DNA from: Pseudomonadales bacterium | GTDB lineage: Bacteria > Pseudomonadota > Gammaproteobacteria > Pseudomonadales > Pseudohongiellaceae | Length of the DNA stretch: 42,332 bases | Assembly: GCA_022827425.1 (NCBI GenBank) | Contig: JAJDSZ010000126.1 | Location: 1 to 42,332, forward strand | Direction of reading: 5' to 3' | Shown: in pieces, positions 1 through 10,316 of the stretch | Numbering within the stretch: the first letter of the stretch is position 1 | Layout: each line of letters begins with the position of its first letter | Notes under the pieces: model-generated | Database searches by the model: none | Told to the model about the DNA's origin: nothing | The model's input: only the letters and a program-made list of their open reading frames with translations | Program-made: the position numbers and the translations under genes

Positions 1-522
1 GCCCGGCTCGCCGATGGTGCGGATGTAGTCGCCGTCGCGGGTGAATACCAGGATGTGCGAATCGGTGCTGCCGTTGCCGCCGATCCAGACATCGCCGTTC
101 GCGGCCACTTCGATTCCGTGGTTCGACGCCGGCCATTCGTAGTCGCCGTTTTCGACCGGACCGCCCCAGGCATTGACGAGGTTGCCGTCGGGGTCGAATT
201 CGAGAATCGGCGGCGCCGCGGTGCAACAGGACGCGACGCCTCGGTCGAGGCCGAGTTCCTGGCTCATGAACATGTCCGGAGAATCGCGGTGGACGATGAA
301 AATGTGGTCCCTGGCGTCGACGGCGACGCCGATGGTGCGTCCGAGCAGCCACTGGTTGGGCAGGGGCTGGGGCCAGAAGGGATCCACTTCGAAACTCGGT
401 ACGAGTTGATCGCTGTTGGCCGCCTGCGGCGCCTGCTCCATTCTGTCCTGTCCGATGAACAGCGCGGCCAGGGCGAGTACCGCGACAAGAGCGATGATCA
501 GGGTCGATCTGTTGATGTTCAT
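1..522 (-). CDS. NHL-repeat protein, N-terminal part (runs off the window)
   Basis: The reading frame is open from an ATG at 522 to the window edge, giving 174 residues and no stop. It begins with a hydrophobic segment (residues 8-24, LIIALVAVLALAALFIG) that is a signal peptide or membrane anchor. Beta-propeller-like blades follow, with 'TIGVAVDARDHIFIVHRD', a vicinal Cys pair in 'ASCCTAAPPILEFD', 'NLVNAWGG' and 'HGIEVAANGDVWIGGNG'. These are typical of NHL/SMP-30-like six-bladed propellers. It is a clear paralogue of the complete gene at 650-1840, which aligns along its whole visible length including the Cys-Cys pair. A GGGA motif about 8 nt upstream may serve as ribosome site. A hairpin terminator separates it from the upstream paralogue, so it probably has its own promoter. 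The molecular function is not known; the family includes lyases and binding propellers. Confidence 0.85.
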   Translation of the reverse strand, partial: MNINRSTLIIALVAVLALAALFIGQDRMEQAPQAANSDQLVPSFEVDPFWPQPLPNQWLLGRTIGVAVDARDHIFIVHRDSPDMFMSQELGLDRGVASCCTAAPPILEFDPDGNLVNAWGGPVENGDYEWPASNHGIEVAANGDVWIGGNGSTDSHILVFTRDGDYIRTIGEPG

Positions 523-588
523 ATCGATGTCCCGTGAGCTATGCGGATGGAATTTCCCGTCAGTATATGCCCGTTTTCGACCTGGAAC

Positions 589-622
589 AAAAAAAGCCGC
601 ATCGGGTGGATGCGGCTTTTTT
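589..622 (-). terminator. Rho-independent terminator between the NHL paralogues
   Basis: A 12-bp stem (AAAAAGCCGCAT / ATGCGGCTTTTT) with a 7-nt loop is flanked by A and T runs. It can therefore work in both directions. It lies 28 bp beyond the stop codon of the minus-strand gene 650-1840 and is most simply its terminator. Confidence 0.85.
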
Positions 623-649
623 CGTTCGGGGCCTGGACGCTTGGGACGC

Positions 650-1840
650 TTACAGTTCGTCGGGCGGCCAGGTCGGGGCGCGGTCGGTGACGGTGACCGG
701 CCTCATGCCCTGGAAGAGGAACTTCTGCACCCGCTTGCCTTCGTAGGTCTCGGTTGTGTAGATGTTGCCCTCGGAGTCGGTGGCGATGCTGTGGGGGGCG
801 AAGAACAGGCCGGGCTGCCTGCCGCCGTCGCCGAAGGTGTACAGCACTTCCATGGACTCGCGGTCGATGATGTAGATCTTGAAGTTCTGACCGTCGGCCA
901 GGTAGATGAACTCCTGCTCCTCATCGGGGGAGAAGGCGATATCCCAGGTGGAGCCCTGGGCCAGCGTCGCCGGTGAAATGATCACCTCCTCGACGTAAGT
1001 GCCGTCGGTGCGGAAGACCTGGATGCGGTCGGCGCCGCGGTCGCAGACGTAGACGAGGCCGTCATTGGAAGGTTCGGCGCAGTGAACCGGACCGCGGAAC
1101 TGATCGGGGCCGGGAACGCCGGGTGTGTAGGTGACGTCGGTATTGTCGTCCGGGCGGTTTCCGTAGGCGCCCCAGTAGCGGAGGAAGTTGCCTTCCAGAT
1201 CGACCACCGCCACCCGCTTGTGGGTGTAGCCGTCGGCGAAATACACCTCGCCGGTCGCGCCGTCAATGGCGATTTCGGCAATGCGGCCGAAGTGGGTTTC
1301 GCTGTTGCTGTCCACATCCTGGCCGGGAATGCCCACCTGGCGAACGAACTCGCCGTCCCGGGTGAAGACCAGGGCGTGCGAGTCGCCGCCGCCGTTGCCG
1401 CCGATCCAGATATTGCCGTCGGGAGCGACTTCAATACCGTGGTTGGACTCCGGCCACTGGTAGGGCGCGCCTTCCTCCGGCCCGCCCCAGGCGTTGACAA
1501 GATTGCCTTCCAGGTCGAATTCGAGGATGGGAGGCGCCGGGGTGCAGCATTCCGCCACGCCGGCGTAGAGGCCGATTTCCTGCACTCGCATGAACTGGGA
1601 CTCGGTGTTGCGGTGAACGATGAAGATATGGTCCCGTTCATCCACATCGACGCCAATGGTGTTGCCCTGCACCCAATGGTTGGGCAGCGGCTTCGGCCAG
1701 AGCGGGTCGACGAGGAAGTGTGGCGCCATGACATCGTCGCTGGCGGCAATGGAGGGCGCTTGCAGATGGCTTTGACCGACCCACAGCGCTGCCAGGGCGG
1801 CAGCCAGGACGAATCCGCCCAGCAGTTTGATCTTGGTCAT
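650..1840 (-). CDS. NHL-repeat beta-propeller protein, secreted or membrane-anchored
   Basis: The protein has 396 residues from the ATG at 1840. That start is preferred over the upstream in-frame ATG at 1951 because a good AGGAG site lies 7 nt before it and because the signal/anchor sequence (residues 6-22, LLGGFVLAAALAALWVG) then sits at the N-terminus. Repeated blades of the NHL type follow: 'TIGVDVDERDHIFIVHRN', 'NHGIEVAPDGNIWIGGNG', 'IAIDGATGEVYFADGY', 'NDGLVYVCDRGADRIQVF', 'FIYLADGQNFKIYIID', 'IATDSEGNIYTTE'. A vicinal Cys pair occurs at 'AECCTPAPPILEFD'. The product probably acts in the periplasm or at the envelope. Relatives include peptidyl-alpha-hydroxyglycine lyase-like and SMP-30-like propellers, but no catalytic assignment is possible from sequence. 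It is the upstream member of a tandem pair. Confidence 0.85.
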   Translation of the reverse strand: MTKIKLLGGFVLAAALAALWVGQSHLQAPSIAASDDVMAPHFLVDPLWPKPLPNHWVQGNTIGVDVDERDHIFIVHRNTESQFMRVQEIGLYAGVAECCTPAPPILEFDLEGNLVNAWGGPEEGAPYQWPESNHGIEVAPDGNIWIGGNGGGDSHALVFTRDGEFVRQVGIPGQDVDSNSETHFGRIAEIAIDGATGEVYFADGYTHKRVAVVDLEGNFLRYWGAYGNRPDDNTDVTYTPGVPGPDQFRGPVHCAEPSNDGLVYVCDRGADRIQVFRTDGTYVEEVIISPATLAQGSTWDIAFSPDEEQEFIYLADGQNFKIYIIDRESMEVLYTFGDGGRQPGLFFAPHSIATDSEGNIYTTETYEGKRVQKFLFQGMRPVTVTDRAPTWPPDEL

Positions 1841-2000
1841 TCCTGATCTCCTCTTGTATGAATTGGGCCTGTTTCTTGCGTCAGGAGTCTTCCCCGCAGG
1901 CTCCCGGTCAGGTATCGGCCCGATGCTAAGCGAGGGAAATCGATAACGCAACAGGTTTTCCCGCGGGGTTTCTCAAAAACTGGCATTTCCGTGATCGCGG

Positions 2001-2040
2001 GGAGATCCTGCGGCTTCGCGTCGCTCCGCGCAGGATGACG
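2001..2040. repeat. Dispersed intergenic palindromic repeat, copy A
   Basis: GAGATCCTGCGGC is followed by an insertion-like TTCGCGTCGCT segment and then CGCGCAGGATGACG. The arms (ATCCTGCG / CGCAGGAT) are self-complementary. The sequence matches copies at 21052-21127 and 37476-37504, where the core reads ATTCTGCG...CGCAGAATGACG. It lies between the divergent NHL gene and the HupE-like gene. Confidence 0.6.
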
Positions 2041-2125
2041 GGGTGGGATGACAGGGCGGGAGGTGGAATGTGCCGCCCATGACAGTATACTCACTCCCGA
2101 AAAAACTGGACTAGGGTGGTTTGTC

Positions 2126-3505
2126 ATGAAACGTTCCGGTCTGGCGGGGTTTGCGGTCGCAAGCGCGGTGTTTGCGTGGCTGGCGCTGCTTCCGTCCGCG
2201 GCATCGGCGCACGATATTCCGAGCCGGGTCACCGTGTATGCGTTCGTCAAGCCCGAAGACAGCCAGCTCACCGCCCTGCTGCGCATTCCCATGGAAGCCT
2301 TCGGCGAAATCAGTTTCCCCCTGCGCGGGCCCGGCTATCTGCGGATCAGCGAAGCCGATTTCGCCCTGCGCGACGCCGCCCGGGTATACATCACCGAATC
2401 CATGCTCTTCTTCGAAAACGGCGTGGAATTGACCGAGAAGAATCTCGGGGCGGTGCGGGTATCGCTGCCTTCGAGCCGCGCCTTCACCGATTATGAATCC
2501 GCCCTGGCCAATATCGAATCGCCGCCGCTGGACGACAGCGTCAACCTGTTCTGGCGCCAGGGTGTGCTGGATGTGATGGTGACTTATCCCATTGCATCGG
2601 AAGATTCCGATTTCTCGGTGGACCCGCGGCTCGGCACGCTTTCCGACCAGACCACCACGGTATTGCGTTTCGTGCTGCCCGGCGGCGGCGAGCGGTTGTT
2701 CAACTATCTCGGCAATCCCGGGCTGGTGGAACTCGATCCGCGCTGGCATCAGGCCGCGCTGCGATTCATCATCATGGGTTTCTGGCATATCCTGGAGGGC
2801 ATCGACCACCTGTTGTTCCTGTTCTGCCTCGTGGTTCCCCTGCGCAGCCTGCGCCATCTGATTCCGGTGGTTACCTCGTTCACCATCGCCCACTCCATCA
2901 CCCTGATCGCATCCGCCATGGGAATCGCCCCCCGGGCGCTGTGGTTTCCGCCGCTCATCGAGACGCTGATCGCCCTTTCCATCGTCTATATGGCATTCGA
3001 GAACATCGTCGGCTCGCGTTCGGAGCACCGCTGGATGGTCTCCTTCGGCTTTGGGCTCGTCCACGGTTTCGGCTTTTCCTTTCTCTTCAGCGAGACCCTG
3101 CAATTCGCCGGCGGACACCTTATCTCTTCCCTGCTGGCCTTCAATGTCGGCGTCGAACTCGGGCAGTTGCTGATCCTGCTGCTGGTGATTCCGGTGCTCA
3201 ATCTGACGTTCCGCCACCTGGTGGCGGAGCGGATCGGCTGTATCCTGCTGTCGGCGCTGCTTGCCCACAGCGCCTGGCACTGGATGCTCGAACGCGGCGC
3301 CCAGTTGCAGCAATTCACCTTCCAGTATCCGATTCTGGACAACCTCTTCTTCGCCGCCCTGATGCGCTGGGGAATGCTGCTGATCATCGTGATCGGCTGC
3401 TTCTGGCTGACCTACGAACTATTCCGCCGCTTCAAGCTGGTACCGAGTTTTGCTGAGTTGGGTCAGGCCCGTTCGGCGCGGCCGACAAGGAGCGAAGCCC
3501 CCTGA
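2126..3505 (+). CDS. HupE/UreJ-family membrane protein with a periplasmic N-terminal domain
   Basis: The product has 459 residues. The ATG at 2126 is chosen over the ATG at 2048 because it directly starts a classic signal peptide ([28 protein letters not shown], cut before HDIPSR) and has AGGG upstream. Residues ~29-225 form a soluble extracytoplasmic domain. From ~residue 230 about six or seven hydrophobic helices follow, with family histidines in '[15 protein letters not shown]', '[10 protein letters not shown]' and 'GLVHGFGFS'. This matches the HupE/UreJ_2 family, whose better-studied members are linked to nickel or cobalt entry. No urease or hydrogenase genes are nearby. The next genes are PQQ biosynthesis, so a metal-related role for quinoproteins is possible but only inferred. 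A strong hairpin follows 10 bp after the stop. Confidence 0.85.
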   Translation: MKRSGLAGFAVASAVFAWLALLPSAASAHDIPSRVTVYAFVKPEDSQLTALLRIPMEAFGEISFPLRGPGYLRISEADFALRDAARVYITESMLFFENGVELTEKNLGAVRVSLPSSRAFTDYESALANIESPPLDDSVNLFWRQGVLDVMVTYPIASEDSDFSVDPRLGTLSDQTTTVLRFVLPGGGERLFNYLGNPGLVELDPRWHQAALRFIIMGFWHILEGIDHLLFLFCLVVPLRSLRHLIPVVTSFTIAHSITLIASAMGIAPRALWFPPLIETLIALSIVYMAFENIVGSRSEHRWMVSFGFGLVHGFGFSFLFSETLQFAGGHLISSLLAFNVGVELGQLLILLLVIPVLNLTFRHLVAERIGCILLSALLAHSAWHWMLERGAQLQQFTFQYPILDNLFFAALMRWGMLLIIVIGCFWLTYELFRRFKLVPSFAELGQARSARPTRSEAP

Positions 3506-3515
3506 GGATCTCACC

Positions 3516-3540
3516 TGGGAGCCTGCGGCGCAGGCTCCCA
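3516..3540. terminator. Perfect 11-bp hairpin after the HupE-like gene
   Basis: TGGGAGCCTGC and GCAGGCTCCCA pair perfectly around a GGC loop. There is no T-run afterwards, so it is either a weak or Rho-assisted terminator, or a dispersed repetitive element. The 158 bp from here to pqqA hold no gene and presumably carry the pqq promoter, but no convincing -35/-10 pair was found. Confidence 0.45.
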
Positions 3541-3698
3541 GCCGATTTGCTCAATGCCAGTTGCACATTGTTACAAACTCAACACCGTCCCACTTGGCCA
3601 GCTATTGCATTCGAGAATTCGTGCTGATAGTTTCGGCCTGTCGCTTCGGGCGGCATGATTGTCAATTCATGAATCGATTGATCACTGGAGACTTAGCC

Positions 3699-3770
3699 AT
3701 GTGGACCAAGCCCAAGTATGAAAACGTTCGTCTCGGTTTTGAAATCACCATGTATTTCAGCAACCGATAA
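3699..3770 (+). CDS. pqqA: PQQ precursor peptide PqqA (23 residues)
   Basis: The peptide [20 protein letters not shown] plus SNR has the full PqqA pattern, with the conserved Glu15 and Tyr19 in the E-I-T-M-Y context. In the known pathway PqqE crosslinks these two residues, and the excised Glu-Tyr pair becomes pyrroloquinoline quinone. A longer in-frame ORF starts at 3450, but the ATG at 3699 gives the exact family length and has GGAG 8 nt upstream. A strong terminator follows 75 bp downstream, before pqqB. This would give more pqqA transcript than transcript for the enzymes, in line with the peptide being consumed as substrate. Confidence 0.97.
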   Translation: MWTKPKYENVRLGFEITMYFSNR

Positions 3771-3845
3771 GAAAGACTCTGGCCAGGCGAGAGTTGTCCC
3801 CGGTCGCTCCGGGAGCCATTTCGCCGGCCAGAATCGCGAAAGCGG

Positions 3846-3876
3846 AAAAACGCCAGATTCGTCTGGCGTTTTTTTT
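3846..3876 (+). terminator. Intra-operon terminator/attenuator between pqqA and pqqB
   Basis: CGCCAGA - TTCG - TCTGGCG forms a tetraloop stem, extended by flanking A and T runs (stem up to 12 bp) and ending in a run of eight T. It lies after pqqA and only 14 bp before the pqqB start. Partial read-through would set the pqqA to pqqBDEC ratio, as is known for other pqq operons. Confidence 0.85.
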
Positions 3877-3890
3877 GACGGGCAGACTTC

Positions 3891-4805
3891 ATGCTGATTC
3901 ATGTTCTCGGCGCCGCCGCCGGCGGCGGCTTCCCACAATGGAACTGCAATTGCCCCATGTGCCGGGGCGTGCGCGACGGCTCCATCAACGCCAGGCCCAG
4001 AACCCAATCCTCGATTGCGGTCAGCGGTGACGGCGAAGCCTGGGCCCTGTTCAACACCTCGCCGGACCTGCTCGCCCAATTGGCCGCCTTCCCCGCCCTG
4101 CAACCCGGGCGCAGCCTGCGCGACACCGCCATTCGAGCCATTCTGTTCATGGATTCCCAGATCGATCACACCACCGGCCTGCTGATGTTGCGGGAAGGCT
4201 GCCCACATGACGTGTATTGCAGCGATATGGTGCATGAGGATTTGAGCACGGGATTTCCCCTGTTCAAGATGCTGGAACACTGGAATGGCGGCATACGCCG
4301 CCACCCGATTCCACTCGATGGTGCGCCATTCGCCATGGAGGGAGTTGCCGGGCTGGCTTTCACCGCCATCCCGGTCAAGGGCAAGGCGCCGCCGTATTCG
4401 CCGCATCGGCACGACCCCCATATCGGCGACAATATCGGCGTGCAGGTGCTTGACGTCGCATCAGGCAAGACCCTGTTCTACGCCCCCGGCCTTGGCGACC
4501 TCACCGGGCAGACCCGGGCGCTGATGGCGCAATCGGACTGTCTGCTGGTGGACGGTACCTTCTGGCGGGAAGACGAAATGTCATGCGTGGGGCTTGGGGA
4601 CCGCAAGGCCGCCGATATGGGGCATCTGCCGCAATCGGGTGAAAACGGTATGATTGAGGTCTTGCGGCCCATGACGAGGCCGCGCAAGATACTCATCCAC
4701 ATCAACAACACCAATCCGATTCTCGACGAAGACTCCCCCGAGCGGAAGATTCTCGCAAGCGAGGGTATCGAAGTCGCCCATGACGGGATGGAAATCACGC
4801 TCTGA
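3891..4805 (+). CDS. pqqB: PQQ biosynthesis protein PqqB
   Basis: This is a 304-residue member of the metallo-beta-lactamase fold family, full length for PqqB. The N-terminal '[17 protein letters not shown]' followed by 'PMCRG' is the PqqB signature, with clustered cysteines that bind zinc. '[19 protein letters not shown]' is the typical PqqB version of the metal motif. PqqB is thought to hydroxylate the Glu-Tyr dipeptide after PqqA processing. The ribosome site is weak, and the start lies just behind a terminator T-run, so translation depends on read-through from pqqA. Confidence 0.96.
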   Translation: MLIHVLGAAAGGGFPQWNCNCPMCRGVRDGSINARPRTQSSIAVSGDGEAWALFNTSPDLLAQLAAFPALQPGRSLRDTAIRAILFMDSQIDHTTGLLMLREGCPHDVYCSDMVHEDLSTGFPLFKMLEHWNGGIRRHPIPLDGAPFAMEGVAGLAFTAIPVKGKAPPYSPHRHDPHIGDNIGVQVLDVASGKTLFYAPGLGDLTGQTRALMAQSDCLLVDGTFWREDEMSCVGLGDRKAADMGHLPQSGENGMIEVLRPMTRPRKILIHINNTNPILDEDSPERKILASEGIEVAHDGMEITL

Positions 4806-4822
4806 AAACTGGCGGGCAAACC

Positions 4823-5104
4823 ATGTTCGATCACACAACAGCCCCATTCCGGCTCAATCCCCGCTACCGCCTGCAATACGAAGAGGCCCAGCAATGCCAG
4901 GTGCTGCTCTACCCCGAAGGCCTGGTAAAGCTCAGCGACACCGCCGCGGAGATTCTCGGGCGCTGCATGGAGCCGATCACCTGCCAGCGGCTGATTGCCG
5001 AATTGCAGCGGGATTATCCCGCTGCCGACTCCCTGCCCGACGACGTGCGCGAATTTCTCAGCGACGCCAGACAGCAGGACTGGATCGTGGCGGCGGAGGG
5101 CTGA
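4823..5104 (+). CDS. pqqD: PQQ peptide chaperone PqqD
   Basis: The 93-residue product begins 17 bp after pqqB. The sequence 'RLNPRYRLQYEEAQQCQVLLYPEGLVKLSDTAAEIL' is the typical PqqD beta/wHTH fold. PqqD is the RiPP recognition element that binds PqqA and presents it to PqqE. Here it precedes pqqE and is separate from it, while pqqC comes after pqqE. Its stop codon is 3 bp before the TTG start of pqqE. Confidence 0.95.
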   Translation: MFDHTTAPFRLNPRYRLQYEEAQQCQVLLYPEGLVKLSDTAAEILGRCMEPITCQRLIAELQRDYPAADSLPDDVREFLSDARQQDWIVAAEG

Positions 5105-5107
5105 AGA

Positions 5108-6241
5108 TTGGCGCGCCCGGATTACATACCCATGTGGCTGCTGGCGGAGTTGACCTACGCCTGCCCGCTGCAATGCCCCTATTGCTCCAATCCCCTGCAA
5201 TTGCCAGCCAGCCGCAAACGCGAATTGAGCACCGAAGAATGGCTGCGGGTGATGCGGGAAGCCCGCAAACTGGGCGCGGTGCAACTGGGTTTTTCCGGCG
5301 GAGAGCCGCTGGTGCGGCAGGATCTGGGCGAGTTGATCGCCGCCGCCGACGGCATGGGTTTCTATTGCAATCTGATCACTTCCGCCATCGGTCTGAACGA
5401 AGCCAGAATCGCGGAGTTCCGGGAAGCGGGAATCAGACATATCCAGATCAGCTTCCAGGGCAGCGACCGGGAAACCAATGCCCGCTTCGGCGGCTCGGAC
5501 AGTTTCGAGCACAAGCTGGCCATGACCCGGGAAACCATCCGCCAGGGCATTCCCCTGGGGCTGAACTTCGTGCTGCACCGCCACAATATCCATCAGGTGA
5601 GCGACTTTCTGCATCTGGCGGAAGGGCTCGGCGCCGAGTTCGTGGAATTGGCCAACACACAGTATTACGCCTGGGCGCTGCATAATCGCGACCAGTTGTT
5701 GCCCAGCGCCGCCCAGCTTCAGGAGGCGGAGGCCGCCACCCATCGTTTTCGCCAGCGCCACCAGGGCAACATGCGCGCCCTCTTTGTGGCCCCGGACTAT
5801 TACGAGCAGCGCCCCAAGAAGTGCAGCAACGGCTGGGGCACCACCTTCATCACCATCACCCCGGAAGGCGATGTGCTGCCCTGCCAGAGCGCCAGGGTGA
5901 TTGCGGGGCTGGAGTTTCCCAATGTCCGGCAAGATTCGCTGGAAAACATCTGGCGCGGCTCCAGCCTGTTCCAGAAGTTTCGCGGCACGGACTGGATGCA
6001 GGAGCCCTGCGCCAGTTGCCCGGAAAAGGAAAACGACCTCGGCGGTTGCCGCTGCCAGGCATTCCTGCTCACCGGCGATGCCCACGCCACCGATCCCATC
6101 TGCGAACTTTCCCCCGAGCATCACCGGGTCGGCGATGCCGTTCGGGCAGCCCAGGCCCACGCCGAAGCCGGGGAAGACGCGGTTCCGCTGCTGTTTCGCA
6201 ATACCGCAAACGCCAGAAAGCTGGCGGCCGCGGAAGCCTGA
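5108..6241 (+). CDS. pqqE: PqqA peptide cyclase PqqE (radical SAM/SPASM enzyme)
   Basis: The enzyme has 377 residues. The radical-SAM cluster motif is Cys19-Cys23-Cys26 in '[14 protein letters not shown]', followed by '[18 protein letters not shown]' for SAM binding. The C-terminal SPASM region contains Cys residues in 'KKCSNGWG', 'LPCQSA' and '[21 protein letters not shown]', which bind auxiliary iron-sulfur clusters. It forms the carbon-carbon bond between Glu15 and Tyr19 of PqqA, with PqqD as partner. The start is TTG, chosen because it gives the usual 9-residue lead before 'WLLAELTY' and sits 3 bp after pqqD. The ATG at 5132 is an alternative but would shorten the N-terminus. Confidence 0.96.
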   Translation: MARPDYIPMWLLAELTYACPLQCPYCSNPLQLPASRKRELSTEEWLRVMREARKLGAVQLGFSGGEPLVRQDLGELIAAADGMGFYCNLITSAIGLNEARIAEFREAGIRHIQISFQGSDRETNARFGGSDSFEHKLAMTRETIRQGIPLGLNFVLHRHNIHQVSDFLHLAEGLGAEFVELANTQYYAWALHNRDQLLPSAAQLQEAEAATHRFRQRHQGNMRALFVAPDYYEQRPKKCSNGWGTTFITITPEGDVLPCQSARVIAGLEFPNVRQDSLENIWRGSSLFQKFRGTDWMQEPCASCPEKENDLGGCRCQAFLLTGDAHATDPICELSPEHHRVGDAVRAAQAHAEAGEDAVPLLFRNTANARKLAAAEA

Positions 6242-6261
6242 ATTCCGGGAAGCCATTCGTC

Positions 6262-8786
<2,525 letters not shown>

Positions 8787-8879
8787 TTGCGTCCGGGAGC
8801 AACCCATGGCCCGCCCCTGCCCGAATCAGCCGGACGGGTGTACACTTGGCAACACAGCTTGTTTGAGCGGGGGATGCAT

Positions 8880-9878
8880 ATGAGAGCGGGATGGCTGTTA
8901 CTTGGGCTGGGATGCGGCCTGTTGGGGGCTCCGGCCCTTGGCGCCGAGGACTATCGGGCGCCAAGAACCGAATGGGGCCAGCCCGATTTGCAAGGCGTCT
9001 GGAATTATTCCTACAACGTGCCGCTCGAGCGGCCCGCGCGCTATGGCAATCGCCAGTTCCTCACCGATGAGGAAATCGAGGAAATGCGCGCCATGCGTTC
9101 GGCCTTCGATGAAAATTCCGACGCGGCGATTCCCAACTTCGGCGTGGACGAAGCCTACAACGACTTCTGGATCGAATCCGCCGGCATCGGCGAAGCCGTT
9201 CGCACTTCGATCATCACCTGGCCGGAAAACGGCCGCCTGCCGGATTTCGCCGAAGGCGCGGTCATCGTCAATGGAAGGCTGGCGCCGGATATCGAATCCG
9301 AGCGCCCGGTGCGGGTCATCCCCGGCGGCATCGGCAAGGACGGGCCGGAGGACAGGGGCCTTTCCGAGCGCTGCATCATGGGATTCAACGCCGGGCCGCC
9401 GTTGGTGCCCAGCCTGTACAACAACAATCTGCAAATCTTCCAGAATCGCGACCATGTGGTGCTCATGACCGAAATGGTCCACGATGCGCGCATCGCGCCC
9501 CTGGACGCCCGCCCGCCCCTCGATGAAGCCATCGGCCTTTGGTCCGGCGATTCCAGAGCTTACTGGGACGGCGAGACGCTGGTGGTGGAAACGCGGAACT
9601 TCAATGGCCTGACCCAGTCCTTCGGCAATGCCGGGATTTCCGACACCAAATTCCTCATCGAGCGGATTACCCGGGTCGGAGAAGACGCCCTCGAATACGA
9701 ATTCACGGTGGAGGACCCCGAGGCCTATGCCGACCGCATTACCGGCATTATTCCACTGACCAGGGTGGCCGGTTTGCTATACGAATACGCCTGCCACGAA
9801 GGCAACTACGGTATGGTCAACATGCTTCGCGGCGCCCGCGCCGAGGAAGCGCGGGCCGCGGAAGAAGGCGGGCGGTAG
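8880..9878 (+). CDS. Secreted protein of unknown function ('PDLQGVW' family)
   Basis: The 332-residue product has a signal peptide (MRAGWLLLGLGCGLLGAPALGA, cut before EDYRAP). The ATG at 8880 is preferred over 8874 and 8787 because GAGCGGGGG then has normal spacing. The mature protein has 'WGQPDLQGVWNYS' near its start and 'YWDGETLVVETRNFNG' in the C-terminal half. These motifs recur in a large uncharacterised family of secreted proteins of environmental Proteobacteria and Acidobacteria. I know of no biochemical function. It lies 93 bp after the SDR gene and converges on the VOC gene with only 5 bp between stops, with no visible terminator. Confidence 0.8.
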   Translation: MRAGWLLLGLGCGLLGAPALGAEDYRAPRTEWGQPDLQGVWNYSYNVPLERPARYGNRQFLTDEEIEEMRAMRSAFDENSDAAIPNFGVDEAYNDFWIESAGIGEAVRTSIITWPENGRLPDFAEGAVIVNGRLAPDIESERPVRVIPGGIGKDGPEDRGLSERCIMGFNAGPPLVPSLYNNNLQIFQNRDHVVLMTEMVHDARIAPLDARPPLDEAIGLWSGDSRAYWDGETLVVETRNFNGLTQSFGNAGISDTKFLIERITRVGEDALEYEFTVEDPEAYADRITGIIPLTRVAGLLYEYACHEGNYGMVNMLRGARAEEARAAEEGGR

Positions 9879-9883
9879 CGCGC

Positions 9884-10282
9884 TCAGGTGTTTTTCAGAA
9901 ACTCGACCCAGTTCCCGTCCGGGTCGGCAGCGATGGCGACGGTCACGCCCGGGCGGACCTCGGTTACCGGCAACATGATCCGGTAGCCCGCTTCCCCGAT
10001 TCGCGCAACGACCGCATCCAGGTCTTCCACGCTCAGCGTCCAGTAGCGGTAGCCCGTGGCACCCCGGATGCCCCCGCCGGGGGCATGGGCTTCCGGCTCG
10101 GGTTCGAGTTCGATGATCTTGATGATGCTCTCCCCCGCCTTGAAGCGGTGCATGGTGCCGCCGCCAGGAAAGGGAATGGTGGCCTCGAACGCAAGCCCCA
10201 CCGCATCGCGATAGAAAGCGATCATGGCCTCGATATCCTGGGCGATGATTCCCAGGTCAATGGAGTTCTTCTGCAAGTTCAT
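9884..10282 (-). CDS. VOC (glyoxalase/dioxygenase fold) protein
   Basis: The 132-residue protein has two beta-alpha-beta-beta-beta modules, as in the vicinal oxygen chelate superfamily. Visible pattern: 'LGIIAQDIEAMIAFYRDAVG' in the first half and 'LSVEDLDAVVARIGEAGYRI', then 'AIAADPDGNWVEFL' in the second. 'DPDGNWVEF' supplies the usual C-terminal metal Glu. The substrate cannot be named from sequence. It lies 34 bp after the aldehyde dehydrogenase gene on the same strand and is probably cotranscribed with it. Confidence 0.88.
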   Translation of the reverse strand: MNLQKNSIDLGIIAQDIEAMIAFYRDAVGLAFEATIPFPGGGTMHRFKAGESIIKIIELEPEPEAHAPGGGIRGATGYRYWTLSVEDLDAVVARIGEAGYRIMLPVTEVRPGVTVAIAADPDGNWVEFLKNT

Positions 10283-10316
10283 GATGCTGGATTCCTGTCA
10301 GAGTGAGTCTCGACCG

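Noticed and set aside
3450-3770. 106-residue ORF ending in the PqqA sequence
   Set aside because: The upstream part has no family features and spans a hairpin-bearing intergenic region; PqqA is 23 residues from ATG 3699.
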